The notes beneath the pieces are model-generated. The model was given only the letters and a program-made list of their open reading frames with translations, ran no database searches and was not told the origin of the DNA. 64,000 nucleotides of DNA. It comes from Decorospora gaudefroyi. Lineage: Eukaryota; Ascomycota; Dothideomycetes; Pleosporales; Pleosporaceae. Shown piece by piece: positions 44,076-55,473 of the stretch (positions are counted from its first letter, which is position 1; each line of letters opens with the position of its first letter). Made by a program: the position numbers and the translations under genes. The stretch lies in assembly GCA_010015605.1 (NCBI GenBank), contig ML975352.1, positions 1 through 64,000 of the forward strand. Reading direction: 5' to 3'.

Positions 44076-47000
44076 ATGTTCACGTCCAAAGAAAGAGAAG
44101 GTGCCTCGTCGCCTGGGCCTGGAGCCTACTATTCGCCGTCCCAAATGAGTAAGAACTACCTACTTGTTTGCATTCTCGACTGCCTATGTAGAGTAGATAC
44201 ACCTGCACTACTTATGCTAACCATGGCGTGAAGAGAACTATCTGCAAGACCTGCGCACGAACCGCCCCGCTCGCCCGACCGGAGCCCGTCCTGTGCCCGC
44301 ACACTTCAACACTTGGTCGAGTAGATCGAACAGCCGAATGGGCGAGTCGTCGGCTGTGTCGCCATTGCAACGTACCTTCACCGACCCGGTTGTCGATGCC
44401 GATGCCCGTCCTTCCACTTCGCACGAACCCCGAAGGACGTCTAAAATGAGCATAGACGAAGTGGTGGCAGGCGTTGGCAGGCCCCTGGTGCAGGCGCCAC
44501 GCGGACGAGACACATCGAGGTCCTCGTCACGGACACGGACTCCCAGCGTGCAATACCGTGAGAGCCAACAGCGTCAGGCAGAGCAGGATGAAGCCCACGC
44601 CATACGCGTTGCCATGGAGGATCTGGAACTGGCACAGGAGGGGAGAGTGTTCGAGGCTGCGCGCGACGAAGCCGTGGAGCTTGTCTGGAAACACTGCAAC
44701 CCACACGCAGCGGCTACCAGCCCGAATGCACCGTATGCCTATCCGGGACTGGCGAAAAAGGGCAGCGCGCAGAGGAGTCGGAGCGTCGAGCCAAAGGATC
44801 AAGATCTGCAACGGACCAATTCAAAGCTGCGGAAGCGACACTCCATGGGCAGCGCCGCCTCAGGGAGCCGGAGTAGCAGCTTACAGAGCAACGCGGCCGG
44901 TAGCGGTACCGACGCCTCTGCAGTGGGAAACACAGGCTCCAGCACATCACCTACGAAGAACGGCTTTGACATCAAGGGCAAGAAAGACGAGTCTGCAGCC
45001 CTAGCCAAGGCCATTTCCGATCTGCCCGACTTCAAGCAGCGGCGGAGAAGCAGTGGACAACGCCGAACCATCAGTGGCAGCCTTTTCCAGAACCCCAACG
45101 ACCAGATCTACGAGGAGCCGGAAGAGGAAGCGCCCCCAGCTCCTGCTCCCACAGCCGCCGCCGCCGAACCACCGAAGCCTGAAAAGTTGCCATTGGGCAT
45201 AAGGCGCAATCCCTTCATGCGTTTTCAGTCCATCAAGGGCAATCCTATGGTCAGGTCCAACACCGATCCTGCCATGGCTTCCAAAAAATTCGACCGCTAT
45301 GAGATACAAAGAAATCCCCCAACCCAGTCACGCAATGCCGCCTATACACTCAACTCGGGCGCGCCAAAGCCAACTGAGGACAACAAGGCCGATGTGGAGA
45401 ATGTACCAGAAGTCAAGATGAAAGAGGGCAAGGAAATTCGAAGTGAAGAGCTGCGCGCTGCCACTGGGTTTCGTCTTAAAGATCGCAGCGCAAAGCTACC
45501 TACTCCCACCGCTGTCTCGGATGCTCCTGGACGTCCCATCGTCTCCTTCAAGAAGGACTGGAATGTTGTTGAGCTAAAGCAAGAGGTCTCTACTCTTCCG
45601 GACTTGACGCCGCGTCCTCTGAACCCAACAAAGTCTGGCCCACCCCCACTGTCGCACGCGACAACTGCCCCAGTCGTGCCGACTGTCGCTTTGGCACCCG
45701 AGGTACCCAAGCGAAACACTACACCAAGACCACCTATGCTTCCCGAGACCAACATCTCCTCCACCGCTGCGGCTACACCTCCAACAACAGGTCTGCATGA
45801 AAAGCCTACTATCAACGTTTACGAGGACCCACCTGCGCCAGCCAGACCTCTGCCAGTTACCACTTCCCTCAGAAAGGCCAACATACCAACGCGTCCTTCT
45901 GTGGCACCCATACCCACGATTAACGTATACGACGCCTCACCTGCACGCTCCAGAACTACACCAGCTGCTCTCATACCATCCATTTCCATCTCCGAGACAC
46001 CATCTATATCAGTCAGTGGCCCTGGTGGTAGAGGCGCTAAAGTGAACGCTCCCTCAATTGGTGTTTCGCCGCCTGTCCCCAGTATATCAGTCAGCGAAGC
46101 TCCGGGACTGAGTAGGGGGGTTAGTACGCCTTCGATCTCTGTCACGCCTGATGTCCCGACTATCTCTGTCAGCGAATCGCCAGCACCAAGTCGAGCGTCC
46201 AGAGTAAAAGCTCCCCCCGTTCCAAGCATATCAGTGAGCGAGACATCAACGCTGAGACGAGGAACCACCGCGCCTTCTATCAGTGTCACTCCTGATGTTC
46301 CGACGATATCAGTTGACGAGTCTCCAAGACCCGCACGTGGGTCGAGGTTCAATACTCCTTCAGTATCAGTCACACCTTGCGTGCCTTCTATTAGTGTGAA
46401 CGCACCAAAAGGCTTTGGACCGGCGGCGTCCACCCGACCACTACCAGTCCCCAATGCGCACAACTCGAAGTCCCATAGCTTCAACGGAACCGCTACCGCT
46501 CGCACTCACTGGACGCCCACCACCGTCCGCACAGGGGCTCTCTGCACACAATGCGCCTTACCCATCGCAGGTCGCATTGTTTCTGCGGCAGGCTCGCGTT
46601 TCCACCCGGAATGCTTCGCCTGCTATCAATGCGGCGAGCATCTCGAATGCGTAGCTTTCTACCCCGAGCCTCCCAAGAAGCATGCGGAACGCGTGCAGCG
46701 AATCCGTGCCCGGCTCTCTGGCGCCGACATGCCCTTCCTTCCGTCTCATTCCACCGCCGACGATATGGCACGCCTGGAGCACGACGACGGCACCGACGAG
46801 TCGCCGCGCTTCTACTGCCATCTCGATTTCCATGAGCTCTTCTCGCCCCGATGCAAGAGCTGCAAGACGCCCATAGAGGGTGAAGTGATTGTTGCCTGTG
46901 GTGCGGAGTGGCACGCTGGGCACTTCTTCTGCGCGCAGTGTGGAGACCCGTTCGATTCGACGACGCCGTTTGTGGAAAAGGATGGTTACGCGTGGTGTGT

Positions 47001-47270
47001 GAATTGCCATACGCATCGGTATAGTACCAAGTGCAAGGGCTGTCGCAAGCCGGTTACGGACACGGTTGTCAAGGCGCTAGGTGCGGAATGGCATGTGGGG
47101 TGCTTTTGCTGTGTGGTAAGTTTTGATTGTCTTGCTTGTGGTTTAAGGTCGATGCTAATTTGATGCCACAGGTGTGCTCTGGACCATTCGAGGACGGAAG
47201 GTACTTTCTCCGCGGCGAGTCTCAGGACCCGGTGTGCGTAAGGTGTGAGGAGAGGAGGTTGAAGGCATAG
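44076..47270 (+). CDS. Three-LIM-domain protein (fungal paxillin/LIM scaffold type)
   Basis: Three exons (44076-44148, 44234-47115, 47172-47270) give 1017 aa. The first exon reads MFTSKEREGASSPGPGAYYS and splices into NYLQDLRTNRPARPTGARP. A long disordered region contains a tandem Ser/Val-rich repeat (PSISVSE, PTISVSE, PSISVTP) at about residues 600-750. Three LIM zinc domains end the protein: CTQCALPIAGRIVSAAGSRF, with FACYQCGEHL (about 793); CKSCKTPIEGEVIVACGAEW, with FFCAQCGDPF (about 898); and CKGCRKPVTDTVVKALGAEW, with CFCCVVCSGPF (about 957). LIM domains bind proteins, not substrates; fungal members of this layout act at actin sites in polarity or septation. No RhoGAP domain is present, so it is not Lrg1. 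Confidence 0.9.
45970..46400 (+). repeat. Degenerate coding repeat, SISVSE units
   Basis: Within the LIM gene, units of roughly 15-25 codons repeat six to seven times around the core P-S/T-I-S-V-S/T-E/P. The DNA copies are diverged but clearly alike (for example 46121-46180 and 46276-46330). Confidence 0.75.
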
Positions 47271-47922
47271 GTGTCCGTTACTACTCGGGCTGGTTTGACT
47301 TGGACTGGCTTCTGGTTGACTTGGCTCGAGGTATTGTACGGTGGTGGTGATGGTGGATGTAATCTGGCGGTGGACGGGGCTGTACACGTTGCTTCGTTTC
47401 TTATGCTCACGGTGCTATGTTCATGTCTGGTCTTTGCTACGGTCGCATGTCGTTGAAAAACAAGAAGCTCATTTAATTTTTGGTGTTGTTTTTTGCATTC
47501 TAGGCGCTGGAAATGGTAGTAAGGTAAGAGGGCGCTTGTTCATAGCATACATATCTATCCCTAACAAAGCAAGCAAATGATCCTATCGGCACCTGTACGA
47601 AATTTAGGAGAGGCGGGATACCAAATTCGGTGTGGTTTCGTTTTTGTTCCATGGATAAAATTTTCTGTGGTGATGAAAAGAGATCATGTACATGACTTTG
47701 CATTATTATCAGTCAGTCGTCACCTAACTAGCTATCTCCGCTTTTTGCGCCTCAAAAAACGCCCTCCCCCCTCAGAGAATAGGACGCGAGGACAATAGTG
47801 CCGAAGCAGAGATTCGTCATTCCTTCCTTTTCATTCCACAGTAAAAAACGTCCATATTATCCACAAAGAAACGAAAAGAAAAAAAAACATACACACAAAA
47901 CATGCTATCATTTCTCTTTGCC
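47271..47922. other. Intergenic, between convergent genes
   Basis: 3' flanks of the LIM gene and the secreted protein gene. AT-rich near 47.5-47.9 kb with short A runs. No gene seen. Confidence 0.55.
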
Positions 47923-48726
47923 TCATCTCAGCAGCTGTCCTGCTATACCGACCGCAACCCCAACCGTCATCAAGTAGTCCGCACACGGCGCCCTCTGAGC
48001 CGCATATCCGCCCTCATCGAAGGCTTCACAAGCCCTCACATTCAACTGCGAACAGCCCAGGCTGCTCAGACTCGAGCAAATGCTCTGGGCCGACTGGAGG
48101 CCCAGACTCGGGATCGCGGTAATGGTGGCGCCGCCATTGGGAGCGGAGATGGTAACGCCGGCGGCGCCGGTGGCTAGAGCAGCCGTGCAGCTTGCAGCAT
48201 CGCGCTGACAGCTCGTATAAGCGGACGAGCAGGCAGCTGCATCGGAGTAAGTAGTCGGTATGTAGGGAAAAGGGTAGAATTGGTTCTGTACCGTGCTGCC
48301 GTGGTTTGCGCCGCCCGTCTCCTGGACAAAGGGGCCGTCGGTGGTGGTGGATGCGATGACGAAGGAGTCGGTCGTCGTTGTCTGCGTGCCCGTCGGTATT
48401 GGTACCGCGCCGATTGCGCCGGTGCAGACGATGCCTTGGGGACAGCATGCTACTTGGCCTGCGCGGTCGGCCGAGCAGACTGCTGTTCGTGGGCAGCAGA
48501 GGCCCGGCGCGCCGAGGTTGGCGCAGGCGAAGTAGTTTTGTGCGCACGCATTGTCGTCTTGTTGTCGCTTGCGTAGCTCGAGGTTGCTGCTGTCTGCGGG
48601 AGAAGTCTCGGTCGCGTTGCGCACGCTGGGTAATTGTTCGAGCGCAGGTTCGAAGTCGGCGACGAGGTCGGGGGCGGCGACGGCGGCGAGCGGCGCAAGC
48701 AGCAGCGGAGCGAGGAATATACGCAT
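47923..48726 (-). CDS. Secreted Cys-rich protein, possibly GPI-anchored
   Basis: Single ORF of 267 aa from the ATG at 48726. It begins with a clear signal peptide (MRIFLAPLLLAPLAAVAAPD). After a short acidic pro-like segment and a KR site (ELRKRQQ) comes a Cys-dense block (CAQNYFACANLGAPGLCCP, TAVCSADRAGQVACCPQG). A Thr-rich linker follows (TGTQTTTTDSFVIASTTTD), then a second Cys-containing region (CSSAYTSCQRDAASC). The last 17 residues are mostly hydrophobic (YLMTVGVAVGIAGQLLR), which would fit a GPI signal or a short anchor. The layout is common among fungal cell-wall or surface proteins; function unknown. Confidence 0.8.
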   Translation of the reverse strand: MRIFLAPLLLAPLAAVAAPDLVADFEPALEQLPSVRNATETSPADSSNLELRKRQQDDNACAQNYFACANLGAPGLCCPRTAVCSADRAGQVACCPQGIVCTGAIGAVPIPTGTQTTTTDSFVIASTTTDGPFVQETGGANHGSTVQNQFYPFPYIPTTYSDAAACSSAYTSCQRDAASCTAALATGAAGVTISAPNGGATITAIPSLGLQSAQSICSSLSSLGCSQLNVRACEAFDEGGYAAQRAPCADYLMTVGVAVGIAGQLLR

Positions 48727-49240
48727 TGTGGGCGGCCGTAGGACTCTCAATTGGGGTTCGAGGTCGGGTGGAGAAGGTAATGCGGCTCGCGCCGTGGAAT
48801 GTTGCGGTGTGGGTTGGGTAGTAGTACGGGGCCGATCTGTTGGGCGGTACCGGTATCTATCGATGCAACCAAGGACAGACTGCGTAGGTAGTGGGACAAT
48901 GGTTACGTGTTGGGTAAGGATACGCGGATTCAGGGTAGGCAGCTAGTAGTAGGAGTCGAAAGTCGTCAAATACTACGTGTCGAGCTGGTCCAGGGTGGTG
49001 CGGCTGTGGTTTGCTTTGCGCCCAGCCGCTTCGTTGGCAGCGCAACCATCGACTGGACGCATGCATGACGTATAGTCTGATTGGACAGCCCGTGCCATCC
49101 GACACGTTTCACATGCCATCCTGCACCTTCCCGAACACTTGCATCTAACTATTTCTTATAACTACCTACTTATCTACGTCAGGTATGTCAAGTATACCGG
49201 ATGCCTCATCGCGCCACTAAAATAAAGCATAAGACATTAT
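48727..49240. other. Intergenic upstream of the secreted protein gene
   Basis: Promoter of the Cys-rich secreted protein gene and 3' flank of the next minus-strand gene. No gene or clear element seen. Confidence 0.5.
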
Positions 49241-50116
49241 CTATTCCAACACCGAGTGACCGACGTTACTCGCGAAGCTTTTAGCATCGTCCCACGTCAT
49301 GAAACCAATGTATATCCAAAATAGAAGCTCACCCGCAACCGGCAGTTTGCAACGAAAGGAATCCGCTTGCTGTTCCTGGACTTGAACCAAGAGTATGCCA
49401 TCCTCCTTCTCCTCCTGATCAACTACTGCAAATCTCTCAACATCCAAACCATGATCACGCGCGTATGCTGTGTGCTGCGCTATGATATTGGGAAGATTGT
49501 CTTCGCTCCGAATAATGCCACGATGGAATTTTCTTGCTTCTCCACCGGGCTCTTCGCCTTCGGCGTCGCTTCCCACGTATTGCACGCCGTCATTCATTGC
49601 CTTCAGTATCATAGAGAACGCACCCTCCTGCCCTGCTGGGAGGAGACTGTATAACGCGAACCAGTTTGCCGGCCAAGATTCCGTCCTAGCAGTATCGGAC
49701 GACGTGCGCACCTCGTTCCATTCCGTATTGACAAGGTTGAGCGAGGCGATGCAATTGGTAGCTTGCTCAGGAAGATATCTGAACGCGTCCGGGATGCCGT
49801 GGTACGGCTTTAGGTTGACTAGCAGAACGCCCCGCTGCTGTGCAGGCTCGCGGTCGAAGATGAGAAAGAGTTTCGAGTGCAGATTTTCTGCCCCATTGAC
49901 GTCGGTGCGGTGGCGCTGACACACGACTTGTGCCCTGGATCCGCGTAGAGATATGATGTCGAAATCGTCATCGCCGTTGATGGGATGGAGGAGTGGTAGG
50001 ATAGCGTCTAGCGCTATGTCACTCGTGGCATACGCTCTGATTTGCGCGAACTCGTCGTCAGTATCCGACGCTGACGTGCTGTCCGATTGGGGAGATGAAT
50101 CGTCTGAGTCTGACAT
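49241..50116 (-). CDS. Unknown acidic protein, 291 aa
   Basis: Single ORF from the ATG at 50116 (the frame extends further up only with a TTG). The start is Ser/Asp-rich (MSDSDDSSPQSDSTSASDTD), then a globular-looking part with RGVLLVNLKPYHGIPDAFRY and SWPANWFALYSLLPAGQEGA, and near the end GELLFWIYIGFMTWDDAKSF. No known domain, signal peptide or membrane helix recognised. Even composition, aromatic content and length support a real gene. Confidence 0.7.
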   Translation of the reverse strand: MSDSDDSSPQSDSTSASDTDDEFAQIRAYATSDIALDAILPLLHPINGDDDFDIISLRGSRAQVVCQRHRTDVNGAENLHSKLFLIFDREPAQQRGVLLVNLKPYHGIPDAFRYLPEQATNCIASLNLVNTEWNEVRTSSDTARTESWPANWFALYSLLPAGQEGAFSMILKAMNDGVQYVGSDAEGEEPGGEARKFHRGIIRSEDNLPNIIAQHTAYARDHGLDVERFAVVDQEEKEDGILLVQVQEQQADSFRCKLPVAGELLFWIYIGFMTWDDAKSFASNVGHSVLE

Positions 50117-51335
50117 GTTGCAGCGATGTGAATTCAAAGTAGCAGTACGATAACGTCGTCGGATTGATGGTATCAATGAGGATAGGTTAAGTCGGAAGCT
50201 TAGGGTAAGGCGTACATGGTAGAGTCAGTGCCTAGTTGCATGATATGATTACTCACTTCACCTACGTCACGCTCGCTTAGTATCAGTTCATCCTCGTAAG
50301 GAGGCAAGGTGCTTCATCTGATTGGACCAGAGCACAAGTGCCTTTGAGCAGTCAACCGGTTCCACCATGTACCAGCGTGACTGACTACAGTGACCTATGT
50401 GCCTAAACTTTGTCGCTATTCAACAATACCCTTGGGATATCCAACTAATTACCTTGTGAGGCATGTCTGCGTGATCTAAAAGTGTCACTGACACCTCCGA
50501 GTAATATAAAAGTTCTGAGGTCTAATCAGATAGATCGGACGACTTTGCCAACAACGAACATGAATGCTGTGTTAGCCACCCCCAACACGCTAGCCCGCAA
50601 GTGTAACGTGGTACAATCCAATTAAAAGCATATCCACGTTTTCATTTCTCCTCTTACGTGAGAAAACTCAACTACAATGAAGCTCGTGTTCAAAAGGAAA
50701 GAGAGAACAGCTTGTCATTCGTTTTACTCGACGTGCTTTGCCGCTCGTCACCAATCGATGGATCCAGGAGATATGAATAATAGGTTGAATAGTAAGATAG
50801 AAATGCTACTCACTAGGCGTAGTCACTCGCTGCATATACAGAATTTAGTCTCTAATTTAACAAAATAACGCGTAGAAAGTAGTACCAGCAGGTGAGGAAA
50901 TACATCGGCGCGGAAGACGGAACCGAATGCACACACACAGTAAAGTGATTCGTGAGCCATGAGCAAGTTTGCGCAGTTTTTTTTTTTTGCGTAATATCCG
51001 AGATCAGCACCTCTATATATGTGACTGTACCAGCCCACATTTTATAGGTATGACAGCAGATGCAAACCTGTCGTATTATATTCAGGAGAGGTTCTCTCAC
51101 CTTACGTATTCGAGTTTAAGCCCACTGTGTCCATACGCTTCCGGGCAGTGTACATGCCCGCTGATCAACCAGGTTTGTAGGTATCCCGGGACCAAGTCTT
51201 CTGATTGTCGTAGTCTTCGCATCCAATGAATGGATCCATCCACTTCTTATCGGGGGGGAGGGACGTTTGTTGCGGAAATAGCTTGGTACAAGACTACGCT
51301 CCATCGAAGCCAATTTGACAGTGTCAAGGGCTTGA
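50117..51335. other. Intergenic, AT-rich
   Basis: Promoter of the 291-aa gene, then AT-rich sequence with only short frames on either strand. No gene seen. Confidence 0.5.
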
Positions 51336-52267
51336 AGGGAGCATGGTGAAGAAGAGCGTATCGAGAGCCATGGGGTTCCTAGGAGTGGGCCGGGAGAACG
51401 CAGTTTCTCCTCGGGAGACAAAGAGTGGGATAAGCGCCTTGGTACTATTAGCGACCGAAATCATTTTGTCGAAATCCAGGTCGTACAAGAGTCATCAGTT
51501 GCCAACCAAGACCACGGATTCTGTCGAAACGACGTCGACCTCTTCATCTATTCCGAATCTCGAGGGTATGGGGACGGCATTCTCAAGAGATATACGGTAG
51601 AGACATGCACCAGGTTCGTGGAGGGTAGGGCAAATGCGACCAAATACACCAAAGAGCAGGATAAGTCCTGTCAGTGGGCGAAGACGAGCCGGAATCTAAG
51701 CAACTCTACGGTTTACTTGCACCGAACCTGACAACGAGAGCTGGGACCTGGGCAAACCGGATGCTGGCGAATTTGGTGACGAGAATAGCAGGATGATTAG
51801 GTTGGCTATAAGATGGCTTTGCAGTAACAGGAGATCGTTACCATCTGGCAAAACAACGTGACCCGGGCTCCCTCTGCACCTTCATCGACCTCGGAGGATG
51901 TATCAGCACTGAGCTTGACCGAAGCCGCGGACAAGTGATCCCGAAGAAATTCACCTGCCGTTCAATCAGCCTTCTCTCCTGATCAGGCCCGCGAGGCACG
52001 CCGAGCTTCATCCTTTGGCCAACGTTCTCCACTTCAACGTCCTGGGGCGCTGGGCGTACAGAACGCACTTTCGGTTGCCCAAGAAGCGGGGACAGGTGAT
52101 GTCCCGCACAAAAGCTCCATCTACGCTGGTCCAGAAGTACTCCGTACAATGGTCAGGATATTATGGAACCGCAGCCCAACGACACTGTGGGGTGCTGGGT
52201 TGTTGCTATTTTTGATGAGAAAGACTTTGACTTCGAGGAAAATCTGGCGGGCATGCTAAGAGGTTAA
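51336..52267 (+). pseudogene. Possible decayed gene, unrecognised
   Basis: A stop-free frame at 51336-51731 (131 codons, no ATG) reads like protein: ISDRNHFVEIQVVQESS, NDVDLFIYSESRGYGDG, TRFVEGRANATKY. Farther along, 51840-52260 has a second frame with one internal TGA (SEDVSALSLTEAADK, then HKSSIYAGPEVLRTMVR). At 52163-52267 a third frame reads NDTVGCWVVAIFDEKDFDFE and ends LAGMLRG-stop. Protein-like segments on one strand split over frames suggest a decayed or heavily spliced gene; I cannot name a family. A purely chance origin is not excluded. Confidence 0.3.
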
Positions 52268-54060
52268 GGCGTACAGTATCTAGGGCAAGGTCTGATGATG
52301 GACGCTGGCGCGGAGATTTGTCGTCGGCTGGTGTGTCGCGCTATGATCCCAAGAGTCAGCTACAAAGTTACGGTAGGAACGAGCCGCGTGAGGCAGAGCA
52401 GGCGTAGGGCGGACGCATCTACCGCAAACCGTCATATCCTTGGGTGCCCCGCCAAGTTCTTCGAACTTGTCCACCTTATTCCTGTGTACGTGCCTACCTA
52501 CCTACGGTACCTACCAACGACTCCGGGACACGTGGAGCGACGAATTGGCATCCGGAAGATCGTCTACCGGCGACTGCGCCACTGCTCCCAGGCAAATTAA
52601 TTGTGTTCTTCCACGAGTGACATGCACGAAACTCCGGACTCTTCTCACATCTTATTACGCTGCAGCTATGATTACGGATCATCTTGATAACAGGGACTGT
52701 AATCTCGCAATTCCCATATTGCCGTGCCTGGAATTGATGCAAGAACCCTGTCCTTTTTTGGAATTAGCCTTTTCCAGTCAACGTTTTATCGATCTCCTTT
52801 AGGTAGAGTACACATCCTCCAACCCGTCTTTACCGTGCCGTCGCAACCTTTTTTCCTTCTTCTCAAACTGCGCCTTCTGCCTTGGAGATGTCTGCAACGC
52901 CCCAGGAACGATGCTTGAATCAGCTTGATCTATTTGTGCCGCTCTTTGAAACCGCGAGTGGTTCGCCCGAGAATGTTTGTTCGGTTAGCGGGTGAAAATC
53001 CAACACAAGCGCTACCGGTTGGTTTGCCTGGGGTATATTTGGATCTGGAGGTTGCAAGGCTGTTAGATGCAACTAGCGCTGTGATAGCCGAGGCTTAGCA
53101 TGTTGGCGCGAGTGGTACCTGCGACAGCCGGAAGACATGAAAAATCCAGTTGAATAATAAAATAGGTACGACCATCCTGGGCTATGGCAATGCGACGACA
53201 ACCGGCTGCAGCCACCGTTCTCGTGAGACCGGAAAGTTTACCAGCCTTCTCTTCCCTGCCATCCAGCAACCCGTGCTGCGGCGACAAAGTCTTACAGCAG
53301 CAGCCTTAGCCTCACGAACAAGGCCCGCGCCCCGCAATGATTGGCAGGCAAAGCGCCCAGATGGCTTGGTGTTTCGAAACGAAGCGGTCCGTGCAGCAAG
53401 ATGATCCCCTTAGCGCAGGAACGTGAAGAGCATGGTTTCAAATGAATGCCAATAACGCTGACTCTCTTTGTACCTGGCGCCCAATTACAGCGCAAGGCGT
53501 TTGCGAGATGATCAAACGGGGGAGGCAGAATCGCCAGTCTGGCTTGGTGACGCACCCAATTTGGACGGAAAGTGACGGCGTGCACGGTGGGCCGTTGTGA
53601 TGGCTGTGTGTGTGTGACGGCCCAACCACCGTGCAGTGCAGCTGCGCCCAGCGGTGTGTATATAGAGTTGTTTGTAGCCGCCGCACTCCCTAACAGAGCA
53701 TCTTCAAGTTCATCTTTTCTCCTCGTCTCTACCGTCTATCGTTTGTGTGCAGATTCCCTATCTGTTCATCAGCCTTTTCTAATAATCGGTAAGTGTCCAT
53801 TCGCGCCTTCTTCTTCAATTCCCACCGGTGTGACGACGAGCTTGCGGACTTTCCGTTTGCGTAACCTCAATCGCGATTGCGATTGTGATTTCCTCTCCGC
53901 TTCAATTGCCCCCTTTTCTTCAGTATAAACACAACTTGGCGCCTTACTCTTCTACTCCAGAACCCATTCCCCATTTCCAGACCTGCAATTGCTAATCGGC
54001 GCTCCACAGTCCAATCGTCAGTTCCATTCTTTGTACAGAACTCGACAAAGCCCTACCAAA
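52268..54060. other. Long gene-poor stretch and SOD promoter
   Basis: No supported gene between 52.3 and 53.6 kb. From about 53.6 kb the DNA becomes pyrimidine-rich on the plus strand, as in fungal promoters. A TATATA lies at 53659-53664, and a GTAAGT at 53789 with several AG sites by 53.98 kb suggests an intron in the 5' UTR of the SOD gene. Confidence 0.45.
53659..53664 (+). promoter_or_regulatory. Candidate TATA box of the surface SOD gene
   Basis: TATATA about 400 bases before the SOD start codon. The distance is plausible only if the leader is long and carries an intron (GTAAGT donor at 53789). Confidence 0.4.
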
Positions 54061-54907
54061 ATGCTCGTCTCCGTCATCTCCCTCTTGGCCGCGGCCTCAG
54101 CCGTCTCGGCCCAGTCCTCGACCGTCACGCCCGCTCCTCAAGTGACCAGCAACCCCGCCGGCGCCAAGTACGTTGCTATGCTTCCCGAGAAGGAGGGCAG
54201 CGCTCTCAGCGGATCTATCGAGGGTACCACCGGCGCCGATGGCAAGGGCGTCAAGTTTGCTGTTTCCTTCTCTGGTCTCCCCGAGATGGGCGGCCCCTTC
54301 ATCTACCACATCCATGCGAAGCCCGTTCCCGAGGATGGCAATTGCACTGCCACTGGCGCTCACCAAGACCCGTACATGCGTGGCGAGGCGACGCCTTGCG
54401 ACCCAAGCATGCCCGAGACGTGCCAGACTGGTGATCTGAGCGGAAAGCACGGCAGCGTTGACGCGATGTCGTTTTCAGCCGAGTATGTATTCACCGTCAT
54501 CTACTATGTGCACTTCGAGCAGCCTAGTTAACAGTTCTTACAGGTACACCGATGCTTATCTGTCCACCGATCCCTCGGACCCAGCTTTCTTTGGCGATCT
54601 TTCCTTCGTTATCCACCTTGCCAACAAGACTCGTATTGGCTGCGCAAACTTTGCCATGGTCGACATGGATCACTCTCCTCCGAGCTACGGGACGGTGTCG
54701 ACGACCTCTTCCTCTGACATGGCTCACCCATCGGTCATGCCCCCTCACAATGCTACGGTCTCCACTACTGCAACGGCGACGATTGGCCTCCCTGTGATGC
54801 CTAGCTCGTCGACCACTACAGGCCTGCCTGTCTTCAGCGGTGCCGCTGTCAAGGTTGCTGGTAGTGCAGGTGCTGGTGCGTTGCTCGCCGCTGCACTCGT
54901 CTTGTAG
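54061..54907 (+). CDS. Extracellular Cu-only superoxide dismutase-like protein, GPI-anchored
   Basis: Two exons (54061-54482, 54544-54907) give 261 aa; the 61-nt intron restores SAEYTDAYLSTDPSD. A signal peptide (MLVSVISLLAAASAVSAQ) precedes a SOD-like beta barrel. Copper-site histidines are visible: IYHIHAKPVPEDGNC (H83/H85), GAHQDPY (about H101), SGKHGSV (about H130) with FVIHLANKTRIGCANF as the closing strand. The classical zinc/electrostatic loop is not evident, as in fungal Cu-only SODs of the Sod5 group. A Thr/Ser-rich stalk and a hydrophobic C-terminus (SAGAGALLAAALVL) after a small-residue site fit a GPI anchor. Such enzymes remove superoxide at the cell wall. Confidence 0.88.
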
Positions 54908-55473
54908 ATGATAGGAACACTACATATGGGTCCGAGAGGCCTCGGATTGTGGAGGATTAATGGGTGCACTATGGCGTTTTCTTCTTTCATTGTCTTGATT
55001 GATACCAGATGGACAGCCGACAGGTCCATTATTATTTTTTTCTTCTCACAGGTGGAGACACTAATGTTTGGGAGCTTGTTCATGTGGATATAGACGTGGC
55101 CACATTTTGATAATGGGTTCGATATGAGAAAGGACGTTATTTTATAATTGTTTTCACCCATACTCGGAGGTGTTAGTGACACTTTTACATCACGTCAACA
55201 TGCCTCACGAGGTAAACTGGATATCCAAACGGTATTGAATAGCGACAAAGTGTGAACACATGGGTCACTAGTCACTACAACAGGCATTCATGCTGACACA
55301 CGGTGGAACCTGTTGACTACTCCAAGGCAGTCGAAGCCCTTCGGGCATATACATTCCGTGTGTCTAGTACACACGAGGGTATCATTTACCGACCAGCTAT
55401 CATGCTAGCCTACCATGACCTCCATCCATATCCTGTCAGTCTCAACTCTTGTCAGACATCGAGCGACAACCAC
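54908..55473. other. Intergenic, between convergent genes
   Basis: 3' flanks of the SOD and Tat-SF1-like genes. Nothing supported. Confidence 0.55.

Noticed and set aside
45819..46505. 228-aa minus-strand ORF in the LIM gene
   Set aside because: Mirror of the SISVSE repeat on the other strand (TLIEG/TDI units), not an independent gene.
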